From assembly GCA_029834535.1 (NCBI GenBank), contig JAQMWT010000553.1, positions 81,553 to 145,552 of the forward strand: DNA of 64,000 nucleotides, written 5' to 3'. Positions 1-9,971 of the stretch are shown in pieces (the first letter of the stretch is position 1; the number at the start of each line of letters is the position of its first letter). The notes under the pieces are model-generated. The model did no database searches. It had not been told where the DNA came from and was given only the letters and a program-made list of their open reading frames with translations. This stretch comes from Chrysophaeum taylorii (taxonomy: Eukaryota > Sar > Pelagophyceae > Pelagomonadales > Pelagomonadaceae). The translations under genes and the position numbers were made by a program.

Positions 1-696
1 GTCGTCGCCCCTACCATTCGCACGCGCCTCTACGGCCGGTACCGAGGCAATCTCGCCCGACGTCAAGTCGTCCCAGACATCCTCACCACGCTCGACAACA
101 AGGAGCAACTCTACGACATCAAAACCCTCGCTTGGGGTTCGTTGTACACCGCCCACGCCCTCCATCCCTCCCACCCGTCGCCTGTCGATCGGCGCGCAGC
201 GCAAGTCCACTCCGAATACCTCGCTCACGCCCGCGGCATCGACGCCATCATCCCCCAGCCGGGTACAGCACCACCGCCTGGCTTCTTGGGCCCTGTCGAA
301 CAGCGGCTACGTAGCTACGGCACCGTCGCCGGCCTCGTCTTTGGTGCCTTCGGTGAGGCCAGCGCGGCGTGCCAGGCTCTCGCCCAAACATGCGCAGAGC
401 GCATCGCTGCGCGAACCTGGGTGACAAGCGGCTGCGCCAACTTCACAGAGGCAAAGGCGGCCCAAACTCGCCGCATCTACCGTGAGTGGGGGATCGCCAA
501 CGCATTAGGCCGGGCTCGCTGTGCCCTCACCGCCCTCACCCATGTCGCCGCCTCGGGGAACCCCGCCCAGGCCGCCCGATCCCAGCAGGACGTCACCCTT
601 CGTCGCACATACGTCCGGCGGCAGCATGCGTACGACCTACGGGCGGGGCCCGTCCTCTCTTCGCCTGCCCCACGCCTCGGCGATGACCCCGACTAG
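1..696 (+). pseudogene. LINE ORF2 C-terminal fragment with PD-(D/E)XK-like motif (copy 1, partial)
   Basis: Open in frame from base 1 to the TAG at 694-696, about 231 codons, continuing left of the window. It matches the C-terminal two thirds of the minus-strand copy at 13363-14388. The segment VVPDI, then 13 residues, then YDIKTL fits the PD-x(n)-(D/E)xK spacing of restriction-like endonucleases. Such a C-terminal nuclease module after a reverse transcriptase is known in several LINE groups; the reverse transcriptase itself is not in the window. The product beyond the motif (AEMC/YFG region, Cys- and Arg-rich end) is not one I can name. Confidence 0.6.
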
Positions 697-871
697 GTCC
701 CGCGTACTTATCTCCGCCCGTCAGGCACATCCCTCATACCCCACAAACCCACCCACATCCTTCATGCTCCCCACACACACCCCCTCTTAGCAGTCGACAT
801 TTAAAGACAGACAGACAGTTAAAGACAGACAGGCGCAACTCTACGACATCAAAACCCTCGCTTGGGGTTCG

Positions 872-1426
872 TTGTACACCGCCCACGCCCTCCATCCCTC
901 CCACCCGTCGCCTGTCGATCGGCGCGCAGCGCAAGTCCACTCCGAATACCTCGCTCACGCCCGCGGCATCGACGCCATCATCCCCCAGCCGGGTACAGCA
1001 CCACCGCCTGGCTTCTTGGGCCCTGTCGAACAGCGGCTACGTAGCTACGGCACCGTCGCCGGCCTCGTCTTTGGTGCCTTCGGTGAGGCCAGCGCGGCGT
1101 GCCAGGCTCTCGCCCAAACATGCGCAGAGCGCATCGCTGCGCGAACCTGGGTGACAAGCGGCTGCGCCAACTTCACAGAGGCAAAGGCGGCCCAAACTCG
1201 CCGCATCTACCGTGAGTGGGGGATCGCCAACGCATTAGGCCGGGCTCGCTGTGCCCTCACCGCCCTCACCCATGTCGCCGCCTCGGGGAACCCCGCCCAG
1301 GCCGCCCGATCCCAGCAGGACGTCACCCTTCGTCGCACATACGTCCGGCGGCAGCATGCGTACGACCTACGGGCGGGGCCCGTCCTCTCTTCGCCTGCCC
1401 CACGCCTCGGCGATGACCCCGACTAG
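872..1426 (+). pseudogene. LINE ORF fragment, array copy 2
   Basis: A 184-codon frame starting at an internal Met, identical to the end of copy 1. The truncation removes the PD of the nuclease motif but leaves the DIK, which lies just before this Met. No promoter is expected, so it is a dead fragment. Confidence 0.55.
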
Positions 1427-1604
1427 GTCCCGCGTACTTATCTCCGCCCGTCAGGCACATCCCTCATACCCCACAAACCCACCCACATCCTTCATGCTCC
1501 CCACACACACCCCCCCCTCTTAGCAGTCGACATTTAAAGACAGACAGACAGTTAAAGACAGACAGGCGCAACTCTACGACATCAAAACCCTCGCTTGGGG
1601 TTCG

Positions 1605-2159
1605 TTGTACACCGCCCACGCCCTCCATCCCTCCCACCCGTCGCCTGTCGATCGGCGCGCAGCGCAAGTCCACTCCGAATACCTCGCTCACGCCCGCGGC
1701 ATCGACGCCATCATCCCCCAGCCGGGTACAGCACCACCGCCTGGCTTCTTGGGCCCTGTCGAACAGCGGCTACGTAGCTACGGCACCGTCGCCGGCCTCG
1801 TCTTTGGTGCCTTCGGTGAGGCCAGCGCGGCGTGCCAGGCTCTCGCCCAAACATGCGCAGAGCGCATCGCTGCGCGAACCTGGGTGACAAGCGGCTGCGC
1901 CAACTTCACAGAGGCAAAGGCGGCCCAAACTCGCCGCATCTACCGTGAGTGGGGGATCGCCAACGCATTAGGCCGGGCTCGCTGTGCCCTCACCGCCCTC
2001 ACCCATGTCGCCGCCTCGGGGAACCCCGCCCAGGCCGCCCGATCCCAGCAGGACGTCACCCTTCGTCGCACATACGTCCGGCGGCAGCATGCGTACGACC
2101 TACGGGCGGGGCCCGTCCTCTCTTCGCCTGCCCCACGCCTCGGCGATGACCCCGACTAG
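1605..2159 (+). pseudogene. LINE ORF fragment, array copy 3
   Basis: Same 184-codon product as copies 1, 2 and 4. The lack of amino-acid differences indicates a recent array or ongoing homogenisation. Confidence 0.55.
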
Positions 2160-2336
2160 GTCCCGCGTACTTATCTCCGCCCGTCAGGCACATCCCTCAT
2201 ACCCCACAAACCCACCCACATCCTTCATGCTCCCCACACACACCCCCCCTCTTAGCAGTCGACATTTAAAGACAGACAGACAGTTAAAGACAGACAGGCG
2301 CAACTCTACGACATCAAAACCCTCGCTTGGGGTTCG

Positions 2337-2891
2337 TTGTACACCGCCCACGCCCTCCATCCCTCCCACCCGTCGCCTGTCGATCGGCGCGCAGCGCAAG
2401 TCCACTCCGAATACCTCGCTCACGCCCGCGGCATCGACGCCATCATCCCCCAGCCGGGTACAGCACCACCGCCTGGCTTCTTGGGCCCTGTCGAACAGCG
2501 GCTACGTAGCTACGGCACCGTCGCCGGCCTCGTCTTTGGTGCCTTCGGTGAGGCCAGCGCGGCGTGCCAGGCTCTCGCCCAAACATGCGCAGAGCGCATC
2601 GCTGCGCGAACCTGGGTGACAAGCGGCTGCGCCAACTTCACAGAGGCAAAGGCGGCCCAAACTCGCCGCATCTACCGTGAGTGGGGGATCGCCAACGCAT
2701 TAGGCCGGGCTCGCTGTGCCCTCACCGCCCTCACCCATGTCGCCGCCTCGGGGAACCCCGCCCAGGCCGCCCGATCCCAGCAGGACGTCACCCTTCGTCG
2801 CACATACGTCCGGCGGCAGCATGCGTACGACCTACGGGCGGGGCCCGTCCTCTCTTCGCCTGCCCCACGCCTCGGCGATGACCCCGACTAG
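2337..2891 (+). pseudogene. LINE ORF fragment, array copy 4
   Basis: Same 184-codon product as the other copies. Its 3' tail (to about 3014) is followed by a short piece of LINE 3' UTR (CACAAACCCACCC) that abuts the copia terminal repeat at 3027, so the copia element or its remnant sits against LINE sequence. Confidence 0.55.
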
Positions 2892-3026
2892 GTCCCGCGT
2901 ACTTATCTCCGCCCGTCAGGCACATCCCTCATACCCCACAAACCCACCCACATCCTTCATGCTCCCCACACACACCCCCCCCTCTTAGCAGTCGACATTT
3001 AAAGGCAGACAGACACAAACCCACCC

Positions 3027-3101
3027 TGTGAGGAAGCTATGACACTTACCCCTGCACCACGTCCCCATTATAGTTCTCTCATCCCCATTTCAGTTCTCAC
3101 A
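3027..3101 (+). repeat. Left terminal repeat of copia element
   Basis: 75 bp with TG...CA ends, matching 7204-7278 with one visible mismatch (ATTT versus TTTT near the end). It abuts LINE 3' UTR sequence directly, so the true LTR may have been longer on the left. Confidence 0.7.
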
Positions 3102-5883
3102 TGGCAGTAGGTGTTCTCCACGGTTGAGCCTCTGCTTGACTTCGTGGCGACACCTCCTCGGCTTCAGTTCATTGCTACTTGTTCGATTCGTTGTCGTCTA
3201 TCATGTCCTCGATCGAAATTCAAGCTAGCAAGCTTTCGCACAAACTTGATGCCTTCAGCGGTGAGCGACATTTTTTTTTCCCACCAATGGCACGTCGTCT
3301 TGAGAACATGATCATCTCCACCGGCGATCACATTATCTCGACCAACGATCCTTGGACAAGCATCTCAGCATCTCGCTGCTCTGCAGAAGCATCTCGCTGC
3401 TCTGAAGGCGAATTTCGCGTCAAGCAACGACGTTGATATCCATGAAAACCGCGACATGAACTTCACGCGACTTTACAAGCGCATTACCGATGTCTACATG
3501 GGCCGTGGGGATCGCGTAGCGAACTTCCTCAACAAGTTTATCATCGGAGTATACAAGTTGCTTGGCATTGTACCTATCACCGGCGTTCAAGTTGCTCGGC
3601 ACTGTACCAATCACCGGAGTTCAAGTTGCTCGACATTCTACCTGATCTGACGCACCCTCGAGTGGGTTCTCGCATTTGACTACGTGCATCGTGCTTCAAG
3701 CCTTACCGGCTTTGTTTTATCGTCTCGCGTTTCGTACCGATGAATGTGGTTGTACCCTTGAGAAGTTCAACACCAATCAATTTAGATGGCATGCACAACC
3801 ACTTCCGCCGCGCTATCCGCCGCGTCGTCAGCCACGACTTCAGACTCTTCCAACTGACCTACCCTAGACGCTCCCCTTTCCCAACAACCTGGCTTTACTC
3901 GATTCCGACGCACTACCCGATGTCCTTTTAGCGGCTGCAAGGATCACTTTAAGGGGGACTGCCGCAAGTTTCAAAGTTCCTAGCTATTCCACGACAACGC
4001 GCTACCCACCATCGCCCTTCTTCTCAACAGCGCAACACTCCCAATGACTCCAAAAACACCCAACAACACCAACCCAAACCCACCACCACTAACACTGCCT
4101 TTTCTGCTCCTATGCCTACTCCCACCTTGACTGATTCTAGTTCCACTCCGCCGCGTTTCTTAATACCACCATCTATTCCACCCCCTTCACCGCCTTAAAC
4201 GGCCACACCCACCGTCTCACATACCCCTCCCGATACTCTGTCTCATGCCAATCAAGATAATTCCAAGTCAGCGTGTGTACCGCCGAATGTCTGATGCAAG
4301 CACATCGACAACCCCATCCCACGGAAGCCCCTCGTTTTTGTTTTTAGCTCCCATTGCACAGGCGCCTCGTTCTGTATTTTCCCCTCGTCGTTGCTCCTCT
4401 CCTCGTTCTGTCTTTTCACCCCGTCGTTGCTCCCCTCCTCGTTCTGTATTTCGCCTATTCGTTGCTCCAATCCCCGTTGTGCATTTTCACCTATTCGTTG
4501 ATCCACTCCTCGTTGTGCTTGTCGGTTTTGGTAAAACCAGCGAATCACGTTCCATCGCGCATTTCACCTGCCACAACTAAGCTGTGCCTGTCAATTTTTC
4601 GCGTGCGCAGTTTTCGTGCTTCCTATGTGGTTGGATCGCTCATCTTCGGGATCCTGGACAGACGCTTCTTTGCTGTGTGTTCTCCTTCACGCACTTTTTC
4701 GCCGCTTTTCTGACCTTTAAAATTCGGTTTTGCTATCGACGTGAATCACCCGCGACGCTATCTGCAATGTTCTTACGTGCCACTGCGACGCTATCTGCAA
4801 GGCGAGCGAAGCTCGCCGCTTGCTCCTCCAACGTTGGCCCATATGGCAGCTTCGTTCTTCCGAATGCGAAAACGGGCCACTTTCTTATCTTCCACAGCAG
4901 GCTGGCATACAGCAGCCTGGTCTACCTGTGTTCGTTCCTTACACCGCAGGCGCGTCCGAAGTCTTCCATTTTCGCGTACAGGACGCGGTCGTGCCCATGG
5001 CAACTTGCTCGCACCACAACAACCAAACACCCACGTTCGTATCAAACCTGCTTACGCCTGTTTTTGCTTCTGTCGACTCCGACCATCGTCATAACCTGGT
5101 CACCATGCACCATGCATCCTATCTGCCCAAAGGCCACGTTCTCATCAGACGTCTGGTACACCGCCATCATATGTACCAGCTTGTGTTTCCGCTATCTTTG
5201 CCCCGCTGCGATTCTCAGTGGCACCAATCGTCTAACGCACGTCATCCCAGGCACTTTTGTCGCTATTGTTCTTCAGACCTCGATTTTGCTGACAGTTTCA
5301 CTTACCCGATTTCCTGCAATGTCAACCACCGAAGGAACTTCAACGTTGTTCTGACTTTCTCGAATCACGCTTCCAAGCTCTCGTCTATTGTTGCCCCATT
5401 GTCACCTGTTCCTGCTGTTGCCCGATTGTCACCTGTTCTTCCGCTGTTCTTCCGCTGTTGCCCCCTTGTCCGCTGTTGCCCCCTTGCCCCTTGTTTGATG
5501 AGAATGCGCCGGTTTCACTGGGACTGATCACCCCATCACGTGAACCGACCATTCTACGAGCTCGAGAGAAAATAACAGAAAGTGCAAAAGAGAGAAAACA
5601 ACAGAAAGTGCAAAACAAAGTCGCGCCAAACGGAGCCGACCGCGCAAAGTCGACCAACGCGCGTTACAACAACCAACAAACTTTTTTTACGGGCCATTCT
5701 GTTTCATCCTGTCACAATGTCGATACGGGCCATTCTGATGTTGATACGGGCCATTCTGATGTCGATACGGGCCATTCTGTTTCCTCCTGTCACGATGTTG
5801 ATTCTGTTTCCTCTGTCGCTTCTGTTTCCCCCTGTAACTCTTTGTATGTCTCTTCTGTTAGCTTTCGTTTGTTAGTTCATTAG

Positions 5884-6947
5884 GTCTTCCTTCCCCTTTG
5901 TTTAGCTAACACCCTTGTTGATCCCCATGCACACGTTTATTACTCTGCTTCCGAAGAACTGTCGCAATATTCCGACCTTGACGAATACACTATCACTTCC
6001 ACCCATCTACGTGAAGCTTTAGCTCCGACCAATCCTGAGCGTCCTGGCTGGTTGCAAGCCATCGCTAAAGAATGCAGCTCTCTTGGTCAGCTTGGTTGCT
6101 GGGATGTTCTGCGCCTTCCTTCGACGTTTTCTGGCAACATTTGTACCCTCAAGTGGATCCTCCGCAAGAAGTATGACTCTGGCCGCTTCAAATCGTACAA
6201 GGCTCGCCTCGTTGTCCGCGGTTACACCCAGGTTCACGGCATTGCTTACCACGACACGTGCCGTCCTGTAGATGTCATCTCTGCTTTCATACAAGCCCCT
6301 GTCTGGCGTTGCTGTTCATGACTGGGATTTGCATAAGTTGGATGTCAACTCCGCTTTTATCCAAGCTCTCATTGACGAAGACATCTATGTCTGGCCACCC
6401 CAAGGCTATGCTCCTCGCCAACCCACCGATCGTTCCGAAATCGTTTACAAGCTCCGTCGCTCTTGGTATGGTTGCAAACAAGCTTGTCGCAATTGGTGGC
6501 TTTATTTGGAACGCTTCCTTCTCAATGATTGTGGCTTCGTCCGCGGATCTCGTGACACTTGCCATTACAAGCTCGTGCTCAATTCTACCGTGGTCCTCCG
6601 TCTCGTTTTAGTCTTTGATGATCTTCTTGTGGCGCACCCTCGTCATTGCATTGGCCATTACCAAGCCTTTTTCCTCCATATCCGCGCTTTCACTGACGTC
6701 AATGAACTTGATCTCACCTCTTACGTTGGCTTTTGAAGCTGAATTGCTCGCTCTTTACGCCGCTACTGCTGAGCTCTATTGGCTTCTCCAACTTTTTGAT
6801 GACTTTGATCTCCATCGTCACACGGTACCAATGTATGTCGATAATAGCACCACCGTCACCCAAGTCCGTCTCCAATGTCTCCCGCGGCGCACCCGCCATA
6901 TTGATATTCGCTTTTACCGCCGAATATCATCGCAACCACATCATTGA
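5884..6947 (+). pseudogene. Copia reverse transcriptase and RNase H, frameshifted
   Basis: Three overlapping frames together spell a Ty1/copia polymerase. Frame 1 (to 6321) has the W-x-x-A-I-A-K-E start and YKARLVVRGYTQ, typical of copia RT. Frame 2 (6272-6736) continues with HKLDVNSAFIQA and EDIYVWPPQGYAP. Frame 3 (to 6947) has EAELLALYAATAELYWL and RRTRHIDIRF, the copia RNase H signature. The catalytic YVDD box reads VFDDLL, so the usual Tyr is absent. There is a duplicated DV/NSAFIQA-like stretch at the first frame break near 6270-6350. The element is dead by these breaks. Confidence 0.8.
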
Positions 6948-7090
6948 CCTCCAACATAGCGATATCTTCACCCGCAGTACGGAAGCTCCTTCCTTCCTCC
7001 GGCTTCGTGCTCGTTACCTCACCTCGCGACTTCGCCCTGATATCTCCTGTCTCTTTCTGCCACACTGCCTCTCCTGACGTCTTCCTTCAA

Positions 7091-7203
7091 GCTTCTCCTC
7101 TGTGAGTGTCTCACTTACCCCTTTTCCTTTTCTTTCTTTTCCAGCACCTGTGTGAGGATCTCACTTACAGCTTTTTATCCTTTTCTTTCTTTTCCAGCAC
7201 CTG
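7091..7203 (+). repeat. Tandem units inside the right LTR region
   Basis: Two copies of a block of about 52-55 bp beginning TGTGAG and ending CTTTCTTTTCCAGCACC lie directly before the 75-bp terminal repeat, which itself begins TGTGAGG. The right LTR was probably longer than 75 bp and built of these units. Confidence 0.5.
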
Positions 7204-7278
7204 TGTGAGGAAGCTATGACACTTACCCCTGCACCACGTCCCCATTATAGTTCTCTCATCCCCTTTTCAGTTCTCACA
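7204..7278 (+). repeat. Right terminal repeat of copia element
   Basis: 75 bp, TGTGAG...CTCACA, partner of 3027-3101. It is followed by unrelated sequence and a GCTA tandem run at 7316-7332. Confidence 0.7.
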
Positions 7279-7433
7279 AATACATTAAGAATCCCCAACG
7301 TTGTACTCCCCTAATAGCTAGCTAGCTAGCTATATCGCGCCCAACATCTTCGGCAGATGCCAGCGCCGTTTTCCAGCAGGTTCGACGCTAAACGGATTGC
7401 CGACCATCAACAGCCCCCAGCGCCAGCCCTTCT

Positions 7434-8192
7434 TTAAAATGTAGCGCTCCTCTTTCTCTCGCAGGCTGGCTGCGGTTTTCTGGGTGGTATGGACACCCGG
7501 AACTTCGCTGATTTGAACACGTAGAAGATGGCGAACGGGACGTCCTCGGAGAACGAGCGTGGCAAGTCCACAACGATCTCTTCTCCGAAGGGCACTTCCT
7601 GCTTGTGGACGTAGCCAGATAGTGCGGCGTAAACATTCGCGTAGAAGTATTCAGCGACAGCCTGTGTTTCGTTCTTTGCGTTTATCCACCCAGGCATCTG
7701 CTTCACTCGCTTTGCGATCTTCGTTTCGTTCATCATCTTCGACACCAGCGTGTTGTTCTTGGCGAAGAAGGTGTTTATCTTATCCTTGTACGTCCTACCG
7801 CGGCAGTCGAGGATGATGGTCTCGATGACGTTTCGCAGCTCAAGTTCTTTTAATTCACTCAAAAACGCGCCTCTCTGCAGCAAGAGTGCGTCCCGTTCAG
7901 ACGTCAACACCCTCAATTCTTCCGACAGGTCCTTGGCTTCGAGAGCCACCTTCGCCACCTGGGCGGCCGCGTCGGCCACTTGGTCCTTGGCTTCGAGAGC
8001 CACCTTCGCCACTTGCTCCTTGGCTTCGACCAACTCTTCCAAGCTTTCGTAATACTTTTCTTTCCATTCTCGTTCGACCGTCGCCCCGGGAGAGAGGACA
8101 CGGCAACTGTGGACTCGACGTGCCGGCGCTTGAAACGCACATGCGAGATAATCGCCGGCGAGAAGAAGATTGGCACACACAAAGAACATCAT
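7434..8192 (-). CDS. Predicted plastid-targeted coiled-coil protein of unknown function
   Basis: 252 codons starting at tandem ATGs (8192 and 8189). The first ~18 residues are hydrophobic and end LACAFQAPARR. A cleavage before Phe followed by x-P and basic residues is the ASAFAP-like bipartite plastid targeting signal known from heterokont algae. Residues ~40-115 form a coiled coil with an imperfect internal repeat (AKEQVAKVALEAKDQVA, then QVAKVALEAKD). The C-terminal half is globular, charged and unrecognised. The left end lies ~155 bp from the copia repeat. Expression and localisation are inference; the function is unknown. Confidence 0.6.
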   Translation of the reverse strand: MMFFVCANLLLAGDYLACAFQAPARRVHSCRVLSPGATVEREWKEKYYESLEELVEAKEQVAKVALEAKDQVADAAAQVAKVALEAKDLSEELRVLTSERDALLLQRGAFLSELKELELRNVIETIILDCRGRTYKDKINTFFAKNNTLVSKMMNETKIAKRVKQMPGWINAKNETQAVAEYFYANVYAALSGYVHKQEVPFGEEIVVDLPRSFSEDVPFAIFYVFKSAKFRVSIPPRKPQPACERKRSATF

Positions 8193-8322
8193 CGTCGCCT
8201 GAGCTGCGAAGTGCCGTTTTGTTCAGAGGAGCACATCACTGCCGCGAGAGGTTATCATTGCTGCGAGAGGTTATTATTTAAAGTCCAAAACAGTCCGTTG
8301 AGTCCCGCCAAAAGCAATAAAT

Positions 8323-8361
8323 GTCTCTAAATGTCGACTGCTAAGAGGGGGGGGTGTGTGT
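8323..8361 (-). repeat. Solitary LINE 3'-tail fragment upstream of ETF gene
   Basis: AAATGTCGACTGCTAAGAGG followed by a G-run and GTGTGTGT, the reverse complement of the LINE 3' terminus, with no LINE coding sequence attached. It ends 56 bp before the ATG of the next gene. Confidence 0.65.
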
Positions 8362-8417
8362 AAATAAATGTCTCACCTGTAGTATGAGGGTAAGTAAGGG
8401 GTGATCGCTGGTTGAGC

Positions 8418-9197
8418 ATGTCCAAGTCGTTCCGTGTGCTCGTCGGGGTGAAGCGCGTCGTGGACTACGCTGTGCGCGTACGCGTCGAGCCCGACGGCTC
8501 GGGTGTGAGTCTCGCCAACGTAAAAATGTCAATGAATCCGTTCTGCGAGATCGCGTGCGAAGAGGCCATTCGCCTCAAGGAGGCCGGCATCGCCGGGGAA
8601 GTCGTGGCGGTCAGCATCGGCCCAAAGCAAGCGACGGAGACCCTTCGCTCAGCGCTGGCGATGGGCGCGGACCGTGCGGTTCACGTGTCGACCGACCTCC
8701 GCCTTGACCAGGAACTCCAGCCGCTCGCGACGGCCAAGATCCTTAAGCAGGTCGTCGACAAGGAAAAGCCCGACCTCGTCATCGTCGGGAAGCAGTCGAT
8801 CGACGGCGACAACGCGACGACGGGACCAATGCTCGCCGAGCTCCTTGACTGGCCACAAGTCACCTTTGCGTCCAAGCTCGAGATGATCGACGGCAATACC
8901 GCTGCCGTCGTCGAGCGAGAGACGGACACGGGCACGGAGACGGTTCAGGTGCCGCTCCCCGCGCTCATTTCGGCTGACCTCCGCCTTAACACCCCGCGTT
9001 ACCCCAAGCTCCCAAACATCATGAAGGCGAAGAAGAAGCCCGTCGACACGCTCGATGCGGCCGACCTCGGCGTCGATCTCGAACAGAAGAATCTTGTGCT
9101 TTCCGTCGCCACCCCGCCGCCGCGACCGCCCGGTATCACCGTCGCCAGCGTGGATGATCTCGTCGACAAGCTCAAGAACGAGGCCAACGTGATATAG
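8418..9197 (+). CDS. ETFB: Electron transfer flavoprotein beta subunit
   Basis: 259 aa, the usual length. With the alpha subunit it passes electrons from acyl-CoA and other dehydrogenases to ETF-ubiquinone oxidoreductase in the mitochondrial matrix, and it binds AMP. Clear family marks are [13 protein letters not shown] at the N-terminus, [20 protein letters not shown] in the nucleotide-binding part and the signature loop [20 protein letters not shown], whose Leu and Lys contact the dehydrogenase. The open frame begins at a TTG at 8412, but the ATG at 8418 matches the conserved start. No long targeting peptide is present, as is normal for this subunit. The alpha subunit is not in the window. 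Confidence 0.95.
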   Translation: MSKSFRVLVGVKRVVDYAVRVRVEPDGSGVSLANVKMSMNPFCEIACEEAIRLKEAGIAGEVVAVSIGPKQATETLRSALAMGADRAVHVSTDLRLDQELQPLATAKILKQVVDKEKPDLVIVGKQSIDGDNATTGPMLAELLDWPQVTFASKLEMIDGNTAAVVERETDTGTETVQVPLPALISADLRLNTPRYPKLPNIMKAKKKPVDTLDAADLGVDLEQKNLVLSVATPPPRPPGITVASVDDLVDKLKNEANVI

Positions 9198-9380
9198 GGC
9201 CGGCCCGCTGGCTTTTTGAAATGTAACCACCACGTAGCTACTAGATCCCTGGCGCATTTTATAGCTTCTTCGTCTAGTCTAGGTCGCTCTCTTTTCTCTT
9301 GCACGCGTGCTTCGCCACATCGTGGTTCCTCAAACCCCCCTTCGAAACGAATTTGGCCTTGGGGCGGCGGTTTATTCTCT

Positions 9381-9430
9381 CACCCCCCCTCTTAACAGAC
9401 GACATTACAAAACCCCATTATGGGGGTTTT
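9381..9430 (+). repeat. LINE-tail-like motif and 8-bp inverted repeat
   Basis: CCCCCCCTCTTAACAGACGACATT (9383-9406) is a diverged LINE tail. Next to it AAAACCCC (9409-9416) and GGGGTTTT (9423-9430) form a perfect 8-bp stem with a 6-nt loop. The hairpin lies about 210 bp past the ETF stop; whether it matters for 3'-end formation is unknown. Confidence 0.4.
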
Positions 9431-9550
9431 GAAAGTCGACTTTAAAAAAAAAGGTGTCGGGAGCGGTGTGTTCGTAGTAGTTTGGGAAGGTGTGAGTGCT
9501 TAGTCAGTCAAGGCACCCATTTTGGCACCTAGAACGCGGATGTACCCCGA

Positions 9551-9801
9551 AGCCTAATCAGGGCCATCGCCTAGCCGCGAGGCATGCGAAGAAAAGAGGG
9601 GGGGTGCCCGCAGGTCGTGCGCGTTCTGCCGCCGGACGACGGAGTGTAACGTCCTGCTTTGCGCGAGGGCCTGGGCTGGGCTGCCCGAGGCGGCGGCGTG
9701 GTTGAAGCGGTGAGGGCGCAGCGTGCCCGGCCCAATGCATTGGCGATCCCCCGACTCGCAGAAGATGCGGCGATCTTGTATCGCCTGGCATTGGTGAATT
9801 T
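9551..9801 (-). pseudogene. Diverged LINE ORF fragment
   Basis: On the minus strand, frames here read GIANALGRARCALTA, preceded by NFTNARR and followed by a Pro/Arg-rich stretch. These match the LINE array product (CANFTEAK..., GIANALGRARCALTA) but with many changes and frame breaks. It is older than the copies at 1-3016 and 13363-14388, which are nearly identical to each other. Confidence 0.6.
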
Positions 9802-9971
9802 GGCAAAAAAAAAAGCCACCACTTTCTACACAACCCGTGCGGGTTTTTAATGGTCGGCTGGCTATAGGAGGGAGGGGGGCGGGTTTCATTCGCGAAATCA
9901 TTCATTTGAACTGCCGAAATTGAGTTTCGCTCGGAAATTCCACTTTCCGAATCCCAACGCAGAACCCAGCC

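Larger units (their letters stand above)
1..3016 (+). mobile_element. Tandem array of 5'-truncated non-LTR retrotransposon (LINE) 3' ends
   Basis: Four head-to-tail copies. Copy 1 (1-834) enters from outside the window. Copies 2-4 start at 835, 1568 and 2300, all cut at the same internal base (the sequence GCAACTCTACGAC that lies at 105 in copy 1). The periods are 730, 733 and 732 bp and the differences I see lie in the C-run before CTCTTAG. Each copy carries the end of an ORF, about 90 bp of 3' UTR, a C-rich run, TTAGCAGTCGACATTTAAAG and a GACA microsatellite tail. The identical truncation point argues for tandem duplication of one truncated insertion rather than four insertions. A fuller copy lies at 13363-14388. 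Confidence 0.8.
3027..7278 (+). mobile_element. Degenerate Ty1/copia-type LTR retrotransposon
   Basis: Bounded by 75-bp near-identical direct repeats (3027-3101, 7204-7278) that begin TGTGAG and end CTCACA. Between them are gag-like, then copia reverse transcriptase and RNase H-like frames, all on the plus strand and interrupted by stops and shifts. A gag-like start is at 3203, followed by further broken frames at 3456-3650 and 3676-3931. A zinc-knuckle-like Cys/His stretch is near 3930. The middle (4000-5880) is low-complexity and repeat-rich and I could not recognise integrase in it. No target-site duplication is visible: CACCC lies before the left repeat and AATAC after the right one. Confidence 0.75.

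Noticed and set aside
1-3016. CRISPR-like or plasmid repeat array
   Set aside because: Units of ~730 bp with a protein frame and a LINE-type 3' tail; no short repeats with unique spacers.
9409-9430. Hairpin as a bacterial-type terminator
   Set aside because: The genome is eukaryotic; a stem-loop 210 bp past a stop has no established terminator role here.
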